Position numbers and translations under genes: made by a program
Part shown: piece after piece, positions 1-6,927 of the stretch
Numbering within the stretch: position 1 is the stretch's first letter
Layout: the number at the start of each line of letters is the position of its first letter
Source: an uncultured Paracoccaceae bacterium
GTDB taxonomy: Bacteria > Pseudomonadota > Alphaproteobacteria > Rhodobacterales > Rhodobacteraceae
Assembly: GCA_937907485.1 (NCBI GenBank)
Contig: CALESR010000187.1
Coordinates: 1 to 8,380, forward strand
Length of the DNA: 8,380 nt
Reading direction: 5' to 3'
Notes under the pieces: model-generated
Seen by the model: only the letters and a program-made list of their open reading frames with translations
Databases searched by the model: none
What the model was told of the DNA's origin: nothing

Positions 1-201
1 CAGGCCGGCAAACTCGCTAAACCCCAGATTCAGCGCGGACCCCTTGAGGAAATGCAACGCGGCGGCCTGTTCGGCGGCTGGCGCCTGCGCATCGAGCCGT
101 GCCAGCCCCTCGTCGACCTCTTGCAAAAAGGCATCGACGAGCTCGCCAAAGGCATCGCCCATCTCGGCCTGCAGTTCTTCCACCTGTGCCCAGTCGATCA
201 T
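1..201 (-). CDS. Histidine-phosphotransfer (Hpt) domain protein, N-terminal part, cut by the left edge
   Basis: This is a partial gene; 67 codons are visible, running open to base 1. It encodes a small acidic helical protein that begins MIDWAQVEEL. Residues 49-60 read LHFLKGSALNLG, the diagnostic Hpt signature HxxKGSAxxLG, with His50 as the expected phospho-acceptor. Hpt proteins relay phosphate between a hybrid kinase receiver domain and a response regulator in the cytoplasm. The family is usually 100-120 residues long, so roughly the last two helices are missing. The ATG at 199-201 is chosen because AAGGAGAG lies just upstream at good spacing (AGGAG at 208-212, six bases away). The gene is divergent from the receiver-phosphatase gene, which is a plausible phospho-acceptor partner; that link is inference. 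The domain call is firm. No transmembrane or kinase domain is visible. Confidence 0.86.
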   Translation of the reverse strand, partial: MIDWAQVEELQAEMGDAFGELVDAFLQEVDEGLARLDAQAPAAEQAAALHFLKGSALNLGFSEFAGL

Positions 202-288
202 CGCTCTCTCCTTTCGGCATCGGCAGTGTTTCACTCAACCCGTAAGCGAAAGGTTAACGCAGAACCGTCAGAAGAAATAAATCGACGT

Positions 289-303
289 TTCAGCAGTTGT
301 TAA
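289..303. promoter_or_regulatory. Candidate CtrA-like binding site between the divergent signalling genes
   Basis: The sequence is TTCA-N7-TTAA, one mismatch from the alphaproteobacterial CtrA consensus TTAA-N7-TTAA. The right half extends to GTTAAA, close to the GTTAAC form common in Rhodobacterales. It lies in the most AT-rich part (about 269-305) of the 145-bp region between the Hpt gene and the phosphatase gene, about 44 bp before the chosen GTG start. It is also the centre of an imperfect inverted repeat, GTTT at 287-290 and AAAC at 302-305. A second lone half-site, GTTAAC, sits at 253-258. I could not identify a convincing sigma-70 or EcfG promoter beside it, so direction of control is unknown. 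Motif match only. Confidence 0.3.
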
Positions 304-335
304 ACCCCTGCGGTCAAGAAAGGGAGACTTGCAGC

Positions 336-340
336 AAAGG
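336..340 (+). promoter_or_regulatory. Ribosome binding site that decides the phosphatase start
   Basis: AAAGG stands six bases before the GTG at 347-349. The longer reading frame could start at the TTG at 329-331, but its only purine-rich block, AGGGAG at 321-326, is two bases away, too close for normal initiation. This favours GTG 347. Confidence 0.5.
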
Positions 341-346
341 TGCCTC

Positions 347-1618
347 GTGTCCGTTTCCCAATCTGTTCCTCTCGATTCGCCGATTTCGGCCAACCGTGCG
401 CCCCTGCACGCGATCAGCAAGGTGTTGATCGTGGACGATTCGCGCGCTCAACGGCTGTTGGTGCAGGCCGGATTGCGCGGCCATGGATTCACCGTGCTGC
501 ACGCCGAATCAGGGGATGAGGCCCTGGCGATCTGCGCGCGTGAAGATGTCGATCTGGTGCTGTCCGACTGGATGATGCCGGGGATGACCGGCATCGATTT
601 CTGCCGCGCGCTGCGTTCCAACCCCCGCGACCGCTATATCTATTTCATCCTGCTGACCTCGAAAACCGACAAGGCCGCGGTGGCCGAGGGGCTCGATGTC
701 GGGGCGGACGATTTTCTGGCGAAACCCGTCGATCCCGGCGAATTGCGCGCCCGGGTCCGCGCGGGCGAGCGGGTGATCGCGATGGAGCGCGCGCTGCGCG
801 GCAACAATCTGCTGCTGTCGGATACCTTGGCCAAACTGCAGGCGGTCTATGAATCCCTGGACCGTGATCTGGTCGAGGCGCGCAATCTGCAGCAATCGTT
901 GCTGCGCGAACGCCACCATGTCTTTGCCGAGGGCAAGATCACGCTGATGCTGCGCCCCTCGGGCCCGGTCGGTGGGGACATGACCGGCTTTTTCGACATC
1001 GCTCCGGGCCTGACCGGCCTCTATGCCTTTGATGTGTCCGGGCATGGTGTGACGTCAGCCTTGCTGACCGCCCGGCTGTCCGGCCTGTTGTCGGGTGCGT
1101 CGCCCGACCACAACATCGCCATCGCGCGCAGTGCCCAAGGGCCTGTCGCCCGCCCGCCCGACGCCGTTGCCGCAGCGATGAATCGGCTGATGCTGTCGGA
1201 AATCCAGACCGAGCGTTATGTCACGCTGGCCTATGCGGTCATCAACCGCAGCACGGGCGAGGTGCGGATGGTGCAGGCCGGGCACCCGCATCCAATGGTG
1301 CAGCATGTAGGCGGCGCGACCTCGATTCTGGGCGGTGGCGGCCTGCCCATCGGCCTGATCGATGGCGCGAGTTATGAGAGTTTTGAAACCCGCCTGCTGC
1401 CGGGCGAGCGGCTGTTGCTGGTGTCGGACGGCATCACCGAATGCCCGGATCCGCAGGGCGAGGAACTGGGGCATGAAGGGCTGGCGCTGATGTTGCAACG
1501 GTTGGCCGATCTGCCCGGCAAGCAGTTGCTCGACGCGATGATGTGGGAACTGGCGCGCTGGCACGGCAACGAGGACTTTCCCGATGACATTTCCTGCGCA
1601 TTGTTCGAATTCGGCTGA
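347..1618 (+). CDS. Response regulator with a C-terminal SpoIIE/PP2C-family serine phosphatase domain
   Basis: The protein is 423 residues from GTG 347. Residues about 25-145 form a receiver domain: acidic pair Asp30-Asp31, phospho-acceptor Asp74 in LSDWMMPG, Thr104 in LLTSK and Lys126 in AKPVD are all present. A charged helical linker (about 135-195), probably a coiled coil, leads to a PP2C/SpoIIE phosphatase domain with the metal-binding motifs VGGDMTG (about 208-214), FDVSGHG (228-234), VSDGITE (359-365) and DDIS near residues 413-416, so it should be active. Proteins of this build dephosphorylate an anti-sigma-factor antagonist (STAS domain), releasing it to bind an anti-sigma kinase; HsbR of Pseudomonas and RbaY of Rhodobacter capsulatus are the closest known models. 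No antagonist or anti-sigma gene is in the window. The Hpt gene is divergent, 145 bp away. A TTG start at 329 would add six residues. The family call is firm; the rbaY equivalence is inference. Confidence 0.9.
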   Translation: MSVSQSVPLDSPISANRAPLHAISKVLIVDDSRAQRLLVQAGLRGHGFTVLHAESGDEALAICAREDVDLVLSDWMMPGMTGIDFCRALRSNPRDRYIYFILLTSKTDKAAVAEGLDVGADDFLAKPVDPGELRARVRAGERVIAMERALRGNNLLLSDTLAKLQAVYESLDRDLVEARNLQQSLLRERHHVFAEGKITLMLRPSGPVGGDMTGFFDIAPGLTGLYAFDVSGHGVTSALLTARLSGLLSGASPDHNIAIARSAQGPVARPPDAVAAAMNRLMLSEIQTERYVTLAYAVINRSTGEVRMVQAGHPHPMVQHVGGATSILGGGGLPIGLIDGASYESFETRLLPGERLLLVSDGITECPDPQGEELGHEGLALMLQRLADLPGKQLLDAMMWELARWHGNEDFPDDISCALFEFG

Positions 1619-1623
1619 GCCCC

Positions 1624-2829
1624 TCAGCGCGAGAGCCGCGCCACCAGTTCGACATGCGCCGACCAGCGGAACTGATCGACGGGCTGCACCCAGTCCAGCC
1701 GGTACCCGGCGCCGATCAGCACCCGCGAATCGCGGGCGAAGGTGACCGGATTGCAGCTGACATACGCGATGACCGGCACTTGGGACTGGGCCAGTTCGGC
1801 CACCTGCGCCTCGGCGCCAGCGCGCGGCGGGTCAATGACCACCGCGTCAAAGCGTGCCAGTTCATCGGGCAGCAGCGGACGGCGGAACAGATCGCGGGCC
1901 TCGGTGCTGACGCGCTTTACCCCCGGCGCGCCGCGCCAACCCGCGGCCAGCGCCTGCAGCAGCGGGGCGGCGCCCTCGACGGCATGGACCTCGGCGGTCG
2001 TCGCCAAGGGCAGCGTGAACGTGCCGCACCCGGCAAAGAGATCGAGGATGCGGCGGGCAGGCCCGACGGCCTCGATCACCGCGTCGCGCAAGGCGGCTTC
2101 ACCCTGCGGCGTCGCCTGCAGAAAAGCGCCGGGCGGCGGGGTGACGCGCGCGCGCCCCATGGCCAGACCGGGCGGTGCCTCTTGAAACAGCACCTCATCG
2201 CCCCAGACCAGCCGCGCCAACCGGTGCCGCGCCGCGATCTGCGGCAGCGCGACGCGCAGCGCGGTGTCCAGCGGTTTGCCCCCCTCGACCACCAGATCTA
2301 CGCCCGAGTCGAGGCGAGTCGCGGTCAGCCGCACCTCGCCCTTGCGCGCGGCGCCGACCTCGACCAGCGCCTCCATCGCGGGAATCGCGGCGATCAATGC
2401 CGGGTCCAGCAGGCGGCAATCGGCAATCGCCGTCAGCGTATCCGACGCGCGGGCGTGAAACCCCACCAGCGCCCCCGATTTCAGCCGTCGCCCGGCCAGC
2501 GCGGCCCGCCGCCGCGACGCGGGCGGCGAGGTCAGGATTGGCCGCAAGGGCGCCTCCAACCCCTGCCCGGCCAACGCCTGCTGCACCACGCCGCTCTTCC
2601 AGCCCGCAACGAACCCGTCCGAGGCGTGCATCAAGGCGCACCCCCCGCAGGCGCGATAGTGGCGGCAAGGCGCGGCCACCCGGTCGCCCGACGGCGTGAG
2701 GATCTTTGGCTGCGCGATCCGCCCGGCCAACACTTCGCCATCGACCGTCTCACCGGGAAGCACGCGCTCGACGGTCAGGCCCTGCGCCACCCCCTCGGCC
2801 CGCAGGTTCAGGCGCTCGATGGTCAGCAT
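1624..2829 (-). CDS. RNA (uracil-5-)-methyltransferase, RlmD/RumA-TrmA family
   Basis: This 401-residue cytoplasmic enzyme transfers a methyl group from S-adenosylmethionine to C5 of a uridine in RNA, probably 23S rRNA. A short N-terminal TRAM-like region (about 1-45) is followed by iron-sulphur cluster cysteines Cys55, Cys61, Cys64 and Cys138. FLQ at 236-238 and the SAM-binding loop LDLFAGCGTF (262-271) come next, then DPPR (333-336), the catalytic Cys359 in YVSCNP and the general base Glu394 in HVEL. From what I remember of E. coli RlmD, the Asp-to-Cys (26) and Cys-to-Glu (35) spacings are the same. The protein is about 30 residues shorter than E. coli RlmD, mainly at the N-terminus. The start ATG overlaps the stop of the VOC gene by 7 nt, so translation is probably coupled. 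It is the last gene of the minus-strand operon and ends 5 bp from the convergent phosphatase gene. The target base (U1939 in E. coli) is not proven by the sequence. Confidence 0.92.
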   Translation of the reverse strand: MLTIERLNLRAEGVAQGLTVERVLPGETVDGEVLAGRIAQPKILTPSGDRVAAPCRHYRACGGCALMHASDGFVAGWKSGVVQQALAGQGLEAPLRPILTSPPASRRRAALAGRRLKSGALVGFHARASDTLTAIADCRLLDPALIAAIPAMEALVEVGAARKGEVRLTATRLDSGVDLVVEGGKPLDTALRVALPQIAARHRLARLVWGDEVLFQEAPPGLAMGRARVTPPPGAFLQATPQGEAALRDAVIEAVGPARRILDLFAGCGTFTLPLATTAEVHAVEGAAPLLQALAAGWRGAPGVKRVSTEARDLFRRPLLPDELARFDAVVIDPPRAGAEAQVAELAQSQVPVIAYVSCNPVTFARDSRVLIGAGYRLDWVQPVDQFRWSAHVELVARLSR

Positions 2830-3248
2830 GGCAGCGCCACCGCGGGTGAAAACGCCTGCCCTTCGGGGGCAAGGATCGTCGCCTCGCGCAGGCCATGCGG
2901 CTTGTCGGTCGGCGGCTCGATGACCACCCCCCCGGCCAAGTCGGCGCGCGCACAGGCGGCGTCAGGGTCGATGCCAAAGAGATAAAGCTGCACCCCGGCG
3001 CCGCGCGGCGGGTTTTCCGGCAACAGGCCCAGCAGCGGATGGCGCGAAAACGTGGCGTCCGAGTGCAGTTGCAACAGCACCGCCCCATGCCGCGCCAGCG
3101 CGAAATCCGCGCTCAGCCGATGGATCGTCAGGCCGAGGCAGCCTTCGAGAAACGCCGCCATCGCCCGCACGTCGCGGCACAGCAGGTTCACGCCAAGGCC
3201 CGTCAGCGAGCGCCCCAGAACGGCGCCGGAAACGGTTTCCAGATCCAT
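2823..3248 (-). CDS. VOC-superfamily (glyoxalase/bleomycin-resistance fold) protein
   Basis: This 141-residue protein contains a pair of beta-alpha-beta-beta-beta modules typical of the vicinal oxygen chelate fold. The first runs from about residue 16 (GLGVNLLCRDVRAMAAFLEG) to LLQLHSD near 58-64; the second runs from VQLYLFGIDPDAACA (86-100) to the C-terminal strand APEGQAFSPAVAL (127-139). The usual first ligand His is Asn21 in the visible alignment, and no Glu occurs in the last strand, so the metal site may be altered or lost; this is a judgement by eye. The substrate is unknown. The ATG at 3248 overlaps the preceding ABC gene stop as TGATG and has GAGG seven bases upstream. A GTG three bases earlier is possible and would add one residue. 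Its own stop lies inside the start of the methyltransferase gene (ATGCTGA), so the three genes are translated together. The fold call is moderate to good; no specific activity can be named. Confidence 0.78.
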   Translation of the reverse strand: MDLETVSGAVLGRSLTGLGVNLLCRDVRAMAAFLEGCLGLTIHRLSADFALARHGAVLLQLHSDATFSRHPLLGLLPENPPRGAGVQLYLFGIDPDAACARADLAGGVVIEPPTDKPHGLREATILAPEGQAFSPAVALPC

Positions 3249-5077
3249 CACGCGACCTCATCCACACCCAGAAAACCTCCCGACTGCCGCTGCCAGAACC
3301 GCGCATAGCGCCCGCCCAGCGCCAGCAGCGCCTCATGCGTGCCCTCCTCGACGATGCGCCCGGCGTCCATGACGATGATCCGGTCCATCCGCGCGATGGT
3401 CGACAGCCGGTGCGCGATGGCCAGCACGGTCTTGCCCGCCATGATTTGCCCCAGCGCGGTCTGGATCTGCGCCTCGACCTCGCTGTCGAGCGCCGAGGTC
3501 GCCTCGTCCAGCACCAGAATCGGCGCGTCCTTCAGAAAGGCGCGTGCCAGTGCGATCCGCTGGCGCTGCCCGCCGGACAGCCGCACGCCACGCTCGCCCA
3601 GTTGCGCGTCATAGCCCTTGCGCCCGGCGTTGTCGCGCAGGCCCAGGATGAACTCATGCGCCTCGGCGGCCTCGGCGGCGGCGATGATCTGGGCGTCGGT
3701 CGCATCGGGGCGGCCATAGCGGATGTTGTCGCGGGCCGAGCGGTTGAACATCGCCGTGTCCTGCGTGACCATGCCGATCTGCCGCCGCAGACTCTCTTGC
3801 GTCACGCCGCGCACGTCATGGCCGTCGATGCGCACTGCGCCGTTTTCGGTGTCGTAGAGCCGCAGCAGCAGCGCGACCAGCGTGGTTTTTCCGGCACCCG
3901 AGGCGCCGACGATGCCGATCCGTTCACCCGGCCGGATGGTCAGCGAGACCCGGTCGACCCCGCCGCTGCGCCGACCATAGGCGAAACTGATGGCGTCGAA
4001 TTCGATCTCGCCCAGCGCGTCGGGCAGGTCAATGGCGTCGGGCGTGTCGGTCAGCGCATGCGGCACACCAAGGGTGCGGATGCCGTCCTCGACCTCGCCC
4101 AGATTGGCATAGATCGCCATCAGGGTGAAACTGACCCAGCCGGTCATCTGCGCCAGCCGGATCGCCACGGTGCCCGCCGCGACGATGCTGCCGGTCGAGG
4201 CCTCGCCCTGCGTCCAGAGCCAGAGCGTGCCACCCACCAGCACCACCGGCAGCACCCCCGCCAGCAGCATCAGCGCGATGCGAAAGGAGGCCGAGACGCG
4301 GCCATAGGCCAGCACGCGCTCGCGAAAGGTGCGCATCGCCTCGAGCGCGTTGCCGTCCTCGAACCGGGCATGGGCGAAGAGCTTGACCGTGCGGATGTTG
4401 GTGATCGTGTCCACCACCTGCCCGGTGACCATCGCCCGCGCCCCGGCCCGCGCGCCCGAACGGCTGCGGATATGCGGCATGAAGGCGCGGATCAGCCACA
4501 GATAGACCACCGACCAGATCAGCAGCACCAGCCCCAGCCGCAGGTCGATCGCCGCCATCAGCGCCACCGACGCCGCCAGCGAGGCCAGCGCAAAGGCGAC
4601 GGTGTTGATGCTTTCCGATACCACCTCGGTCATCGCGCGGGCGGTCTGGATCTGCTTTTGCGCGATACGGCCGGCGAAATCGTTGTCAAAGAAGCCGATA
4701 TCCTGCCCCATCGTCCAGCGGTTCAGCCGCGACAGCACAAGCGGGTCGACATTCGGCGCGATGGTCAGAAAGTTCGCCGCGCTGTTGAGGCCAAAGGCCA
4801 GCGGGCGCAGCACCAGAAAGAAGGCGGCAAAGCCTGCCAGCAGCGCCCAGTTGTCGGCAAAGAAGGTCGTGGCCTGCCCGCCGGTGGCGGCGTCGATCAC
4901 CAGCCCCATGACCATCGCGGCCATGACCTCGGTGACGCCGCCGACCACGGCAATTGCCGTGGCGATCCAGATCCCCAACCAGGCCCCGGACAGCGCCCAG
5001 CGCGCAAAGGCCCAGAGTGTGCGCGGCGGGGCGCCCTTGGCGGGGTCAAAGGCGTTGATGAGGGTCGAAAGCGCCAT
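3248..5077 (-). CDS. ABC exporter half-transporter (fused membrane and ATPase domains), second of a tandem pair
   Basis: The protein has 609 residues. A type-1 exporter membrane domain, with about six hydrophobic segments (near 34-62, 76-100, 158-178, 182-200, 266-288 and 296-325), is followed by a nucleotide-binding domain from about 357. The ATPase motifs are complete: aromatic A-loop Tyr367, Walker A GASGAGKTT (391-399), Q-loop Gln439, signature LSGGQ (500-504), Walker B ILVLDE (520-525) and His556. It sits in the inner membrane and should use ATP to export a substrate, which the sequence does not reveal; MsbA-like lipid or multidrug exporters are the general family. The start ATG directly follows the TAA of the upstream ABC gene, with GAGG eight bases before it inside that gene. 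This arrangement and the homology suggest a heterodimer. The C-termini of the two proteins are closely alike (YARFWQRQSGGF shared). Neither copy shows a degenerate ATP site. Confidence 0.93.
   Translation of the reverse strand: MALSTLINAFDPAKGAPPRTLWAFARWALSGAWLGIWIATAIAVVGGVTEVMAAMVMGLVIDAATGGQATTFFADNWALLAGFAAFFLVLRPLAFGLNSAANFLTIAPNVDPLVLSRLNRWTMGQDIGFFDNDFAGRIAQKQIQTARAMTEVVSESINTVAFALASLAASVALMAAIDLRLGLVLLIWSVVYLWLIRAFMPHIRSRSGARAGARAMVTGQVVDTITNIRTVKLFAHARFEDGNALEAMRTFRERVLAYGRVSASFRIALMLLAGVLPVVLVGGTLWLWTQGEASTGSIVAAGTVAIRLAQMTGWVSFTLMAIYANLGEVEDGIRTLGVPHALTDTPDAIDLPDALGEIEFDAISFAYGRRSGGVDRVSLTIRPGERIGIVGASGAGKTTLVALLLRLYDTENGAVRIDGHDVRGVTQESLRRQIGMVTQDTAMFNRSARDNIRYGRPDATDAQIIAAAEAAEAHEFILGLRDNAGRKGYDAQLGERGVRLSGGQRQRIALARAFLKDAPILVLDEATSALDSEVEAQIQTALGQIMAGKTVLAIAHRLSTIARMDRIIVMDAGRIVEEGTHEALLALGGRYARFWQRQSGGFLGVDEVA
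3471..3535. repeat. Copy A of a 65-bp near-identical direct repeat within the ATPase domains
   Basis: This stretch encodes the Walker B / D-loop region of the second ABC gene. It matches 5301-5365 at 64 of 65 bases, the only difference being at 3488 versus 5318. The copies are in the same orientation and codon phase, 1830 bp apart. A further identical run of about 22 bases (CTGGCGCTGCCCGCCGGACA core) follows in both genes where LSGGQRQR is encoded. Confidence 0.85.
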
Positions 5078-6919
5078 TTATTCTGCCTCGTCCGTGCCGA
5101 TGAACCCACCCGATTGCCGCTGCCAGAACCGGGCATACAACCCGCCCTGCGCCAACAGTTGCGCATGGGTGCCATCCTCGGCGATGCGCCCGTCGTCGAG
5201 CACGACAATGCGGTCCATGCGCGCGATGGTGGAGAGCCGGTGCGCGATGGCGATCACCGTCTTGCCCTCCATCATGCCGTAGAGCGTTTCCTGAATCGAG
5301 GCCTCGACCTCGCTGTCCAGCGCCGAGGTCGCCTCGTCCAGCACCAGAATCGGCGCGTCCTTCAGGATCACCCGGGCAATCGCGATGCGCTGGCGCTGCC
5401 CGCCGGACAGCTTCACGCCCCGCTCCCCAACCCGCGCGCCGTAACCCTGCCGCCCCTCGGCGTCGGCGAGATCGGCGATGAAGACCTCGGCCTCGGCCCG
5501 CTGCGCGGCCTCGATCATCTCGGCCTCGGTGGCGCCGGCGCGGCCATAGAGGATGTTCTCGCGCACTGAGCGATGCAGCAGCGAGGTGTCTTGCTGCACC
5601 ATGCCGATCCGCGCGCGCAAACTGTCCTGCGTGACCAGCGCGACATCCTGCCCGTCGATCAGGATGCGCCCCTTTTCGGTGTCGTAGAACCGCAAGAGCA
5701 GCTTGACGAGGGTCGATTTCCCGGCCCCTGAGCGCCCCACCAGACCGATCTTTTCGCCCGGTCGAATGGTCAGGCTGAGGTCGCTCAACCCGCCCGAACC
5801 GCGCCCGTAATGGTGGCTGACCCCTTCGATTTCGATGAGGCCCGCGCGGAACTCCAGCGGGTTTGCATCCGGCGCGTCCACCAGGGTGATCGGTTGCGCG
5901 ATGGTCTCCATCCCCTCGGCCACGACGCCAAGGTTGCGGAAAAACGAGCTGACCGCCCACATGATCCAGCCGGTCATCGCGTTCAGCCGCAGCACCAGCG
6001 CCGAGGCGGCGGCAACCACGCCAAGACTGGCGGCATCAATCGACCACAGCCAGATCGCCCAGCCGACGACAGCGACGATCAGGAACCCGTTCAGCGCCAC
6101 CAGCGACAGGTCCATCGTGGTGAAGATGCGCATTTCCCTCTGGAAGGTCACCCGCGCATGCTCGATCGCCTCGCGGGCATAATCGGTCTCGAGCCCGGCC
6201 TGCGCGAACAGCTTCACCGAATGGATGTTGGTATAGGCATCGACGACCCGGCCAGTCACCGCACTGCGGGCGTCCGAGGCGGCCTTGGACGCCGGTTCAA
6301 CCCGGGTGATCGTCCAGCGCACCAGCCACAGATAGAGCACCAGCCAGACCAGCAGCGGCAGCACCAACCGGGGATCGGCGCCCAGCAACAGCACCGCGGC
6401 GCCGACGATATACGCCACCGAAAAGCTGAGCGCGTCAAAGATCTGGAACACGGCCTCACCGGCGGCCGGGGGGGTCTGCATGATCCGGTTGGCGATGCGC
6501 CCGGCAAAGTCGTTCTCGAACCAGCCGACCGACTGGCGCAGCACATGGCGATGCGCGCGCCAGCGGATCAGCGTGCCGAAATTCGGCAGGATGGCGTTGT
6601 TGATAAGCCCGACGTCAATCACCTGCAGCACCGGCCGGATCAGCAACAGAAAGGCCGCGGCCAGCAGCAACTCCATCCCGTTTGCCGCCCAGAACCCCTG
6701 CGTGCCCTGCGATTCCAGCAGATCGACGATGCGCCCCAGATACCAGAGCAGCCCGATTTCCAGCAAGGCCACGGTGACCGAGGCAATGCCCGTCGCCACG
6801 AAAACCCGGCGAAACGGCCGCATGTAGACCCGCAAGAACGGCCAGAGACGACGCGGCGGCGCGTTGTCTTCGGCATAGGCGACATAGGGGTCCACGAGGG
6901 ATTCGAAGAACTTGAACAC
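5078..6919 (-). CDS. ABC exporter half-transporter (fused membrane and ATPase domains), first of a tandem pair
   Basis: The protein has 613 residues from a GTG start and begins MFKFFESLVD. Hydrophobic segments near 38-62, 83-104, 160-180, 184-204, 270-293 and 298-322 form the exporter membrane domain. The nucleotide-binding domain carries Tyr371, Walker A GRSGAGKST (395-403), Gln443, LSGGQ (504-508), Walker B ILVLDE (524-529) and His560. The same reading frame is open upstream to an ATG at 6988, but that would run into the end of cca and has no better ribosome site. GTG 6919 has AAGGA seven bases before it and keeps the residues typical of the family at the N-terminus, so it is preferred. The partner is probably the adjoining ABC protein; the membrane domains have diverged much more than the ATPase domains. 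Substrate unknown. The ribosome site lies within a hairpin (see 6928-6943), a possible control point for both transporter genes. Confidence 0.93.
   Translation of the reverse strand: MFKFFESLVDPYVAYAEDNAPPRRLWPFLRVYMRPFRRVFVATGIASVTVALLEIGLLWYLGRIVDLLESQGTQGFWAANGMELLLAAAFLLLIRPVLQVIDVGLINNAILPNFGTLIRWRAHRHVLRQSVGWFENDFAGRIANRIMQTPPAAGEAVFQIFDALSFSVAYIVGAAVLLLGADPRLVLPLLVWLVLYLWLVRWTITRVEPASKAASDARSAVTGRVVDAYTNIHSVKLFAQAGLETDYAREAIEHARVTFQREMRIFTTMDLSLVALNGFLIVAVVGWAIWLWSIDAASLGVVAAASALVLRLNAMTGWIMWAVSSFFRNLGVVAEGMETIAQPITLVDAPDANPLEFRAGLIEIEGVSHHYGRGSGGLSDLSLTIRPGEKIGLVGRSGAGKSTLVKLLLRFYDTEKGRILIDGQDVALVTQDSLRARIGMVQQDTSLLHRSVRENILYGRAGATEAEMIEAAQRAEAEVFIADLADAEGRQGYGARVGERGVKLSGGQRQRIAIARVILKDAPILVLDEATSALDSEVEASIQETLYGMMEGKTVIAIAHRLSTIARMDRIVVLDDGRIAEDGTHAQLLAQGGLYARFWQRQSGGFIGTDEAE
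5301..5365. repeat. Copy B of the 65-bp near-identical direct repeat
   Basis: This is the counterpart in the first ABC gene, covering the Walker B / D-loop codons (KDAPILVLDEATSALDSEVEA). It is identical to copy A except at one synonymous position. Protein constraint explains the amino acids but not fully the shared third codon positions. Confidence 0.85.
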
Positions 6920-6927
6920 GGGGCGTT

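Noticed and set aside
17..238. Minus-strand 73-codon open frame over the Hpt gene
   Set aside because: It is out of frame with the Hpt protein, which has a strong ribosome site and a clear signature motif.
261..289. EcfG-type general stress promoter (GGAAC ... CGTT)
   Set aside because: AGAAC at 261 and CGTT at 286 are 20 bases apart instead of 16-17, and the first box is imperfect.
1654..2985. Plus-strand open frame (443 codons) opposite the methyltransferase gene
   Set aside because: Low-complexity Arg/Gln/Pro-rich translation with no ribosome site or family motif; the opposite strand has an intact methyltransferase.
3335..5569. Long plus-strand open frame (744 codons) opposite the two ABC genes
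   Set aside because: It is antisense to two genes with complete family motifs; its translation is rich in Arg, Gln, His and Asp with no domain pattern, as expected from a shadow frame in GC-rich DNA.
5046..5960. Minus-strand open frame (304 codons) within the first ABC gene
   Set aside because: It is a shifted frame of the ABC ATPase domain and shows only Arg/Gly/Ala-rich sequence.
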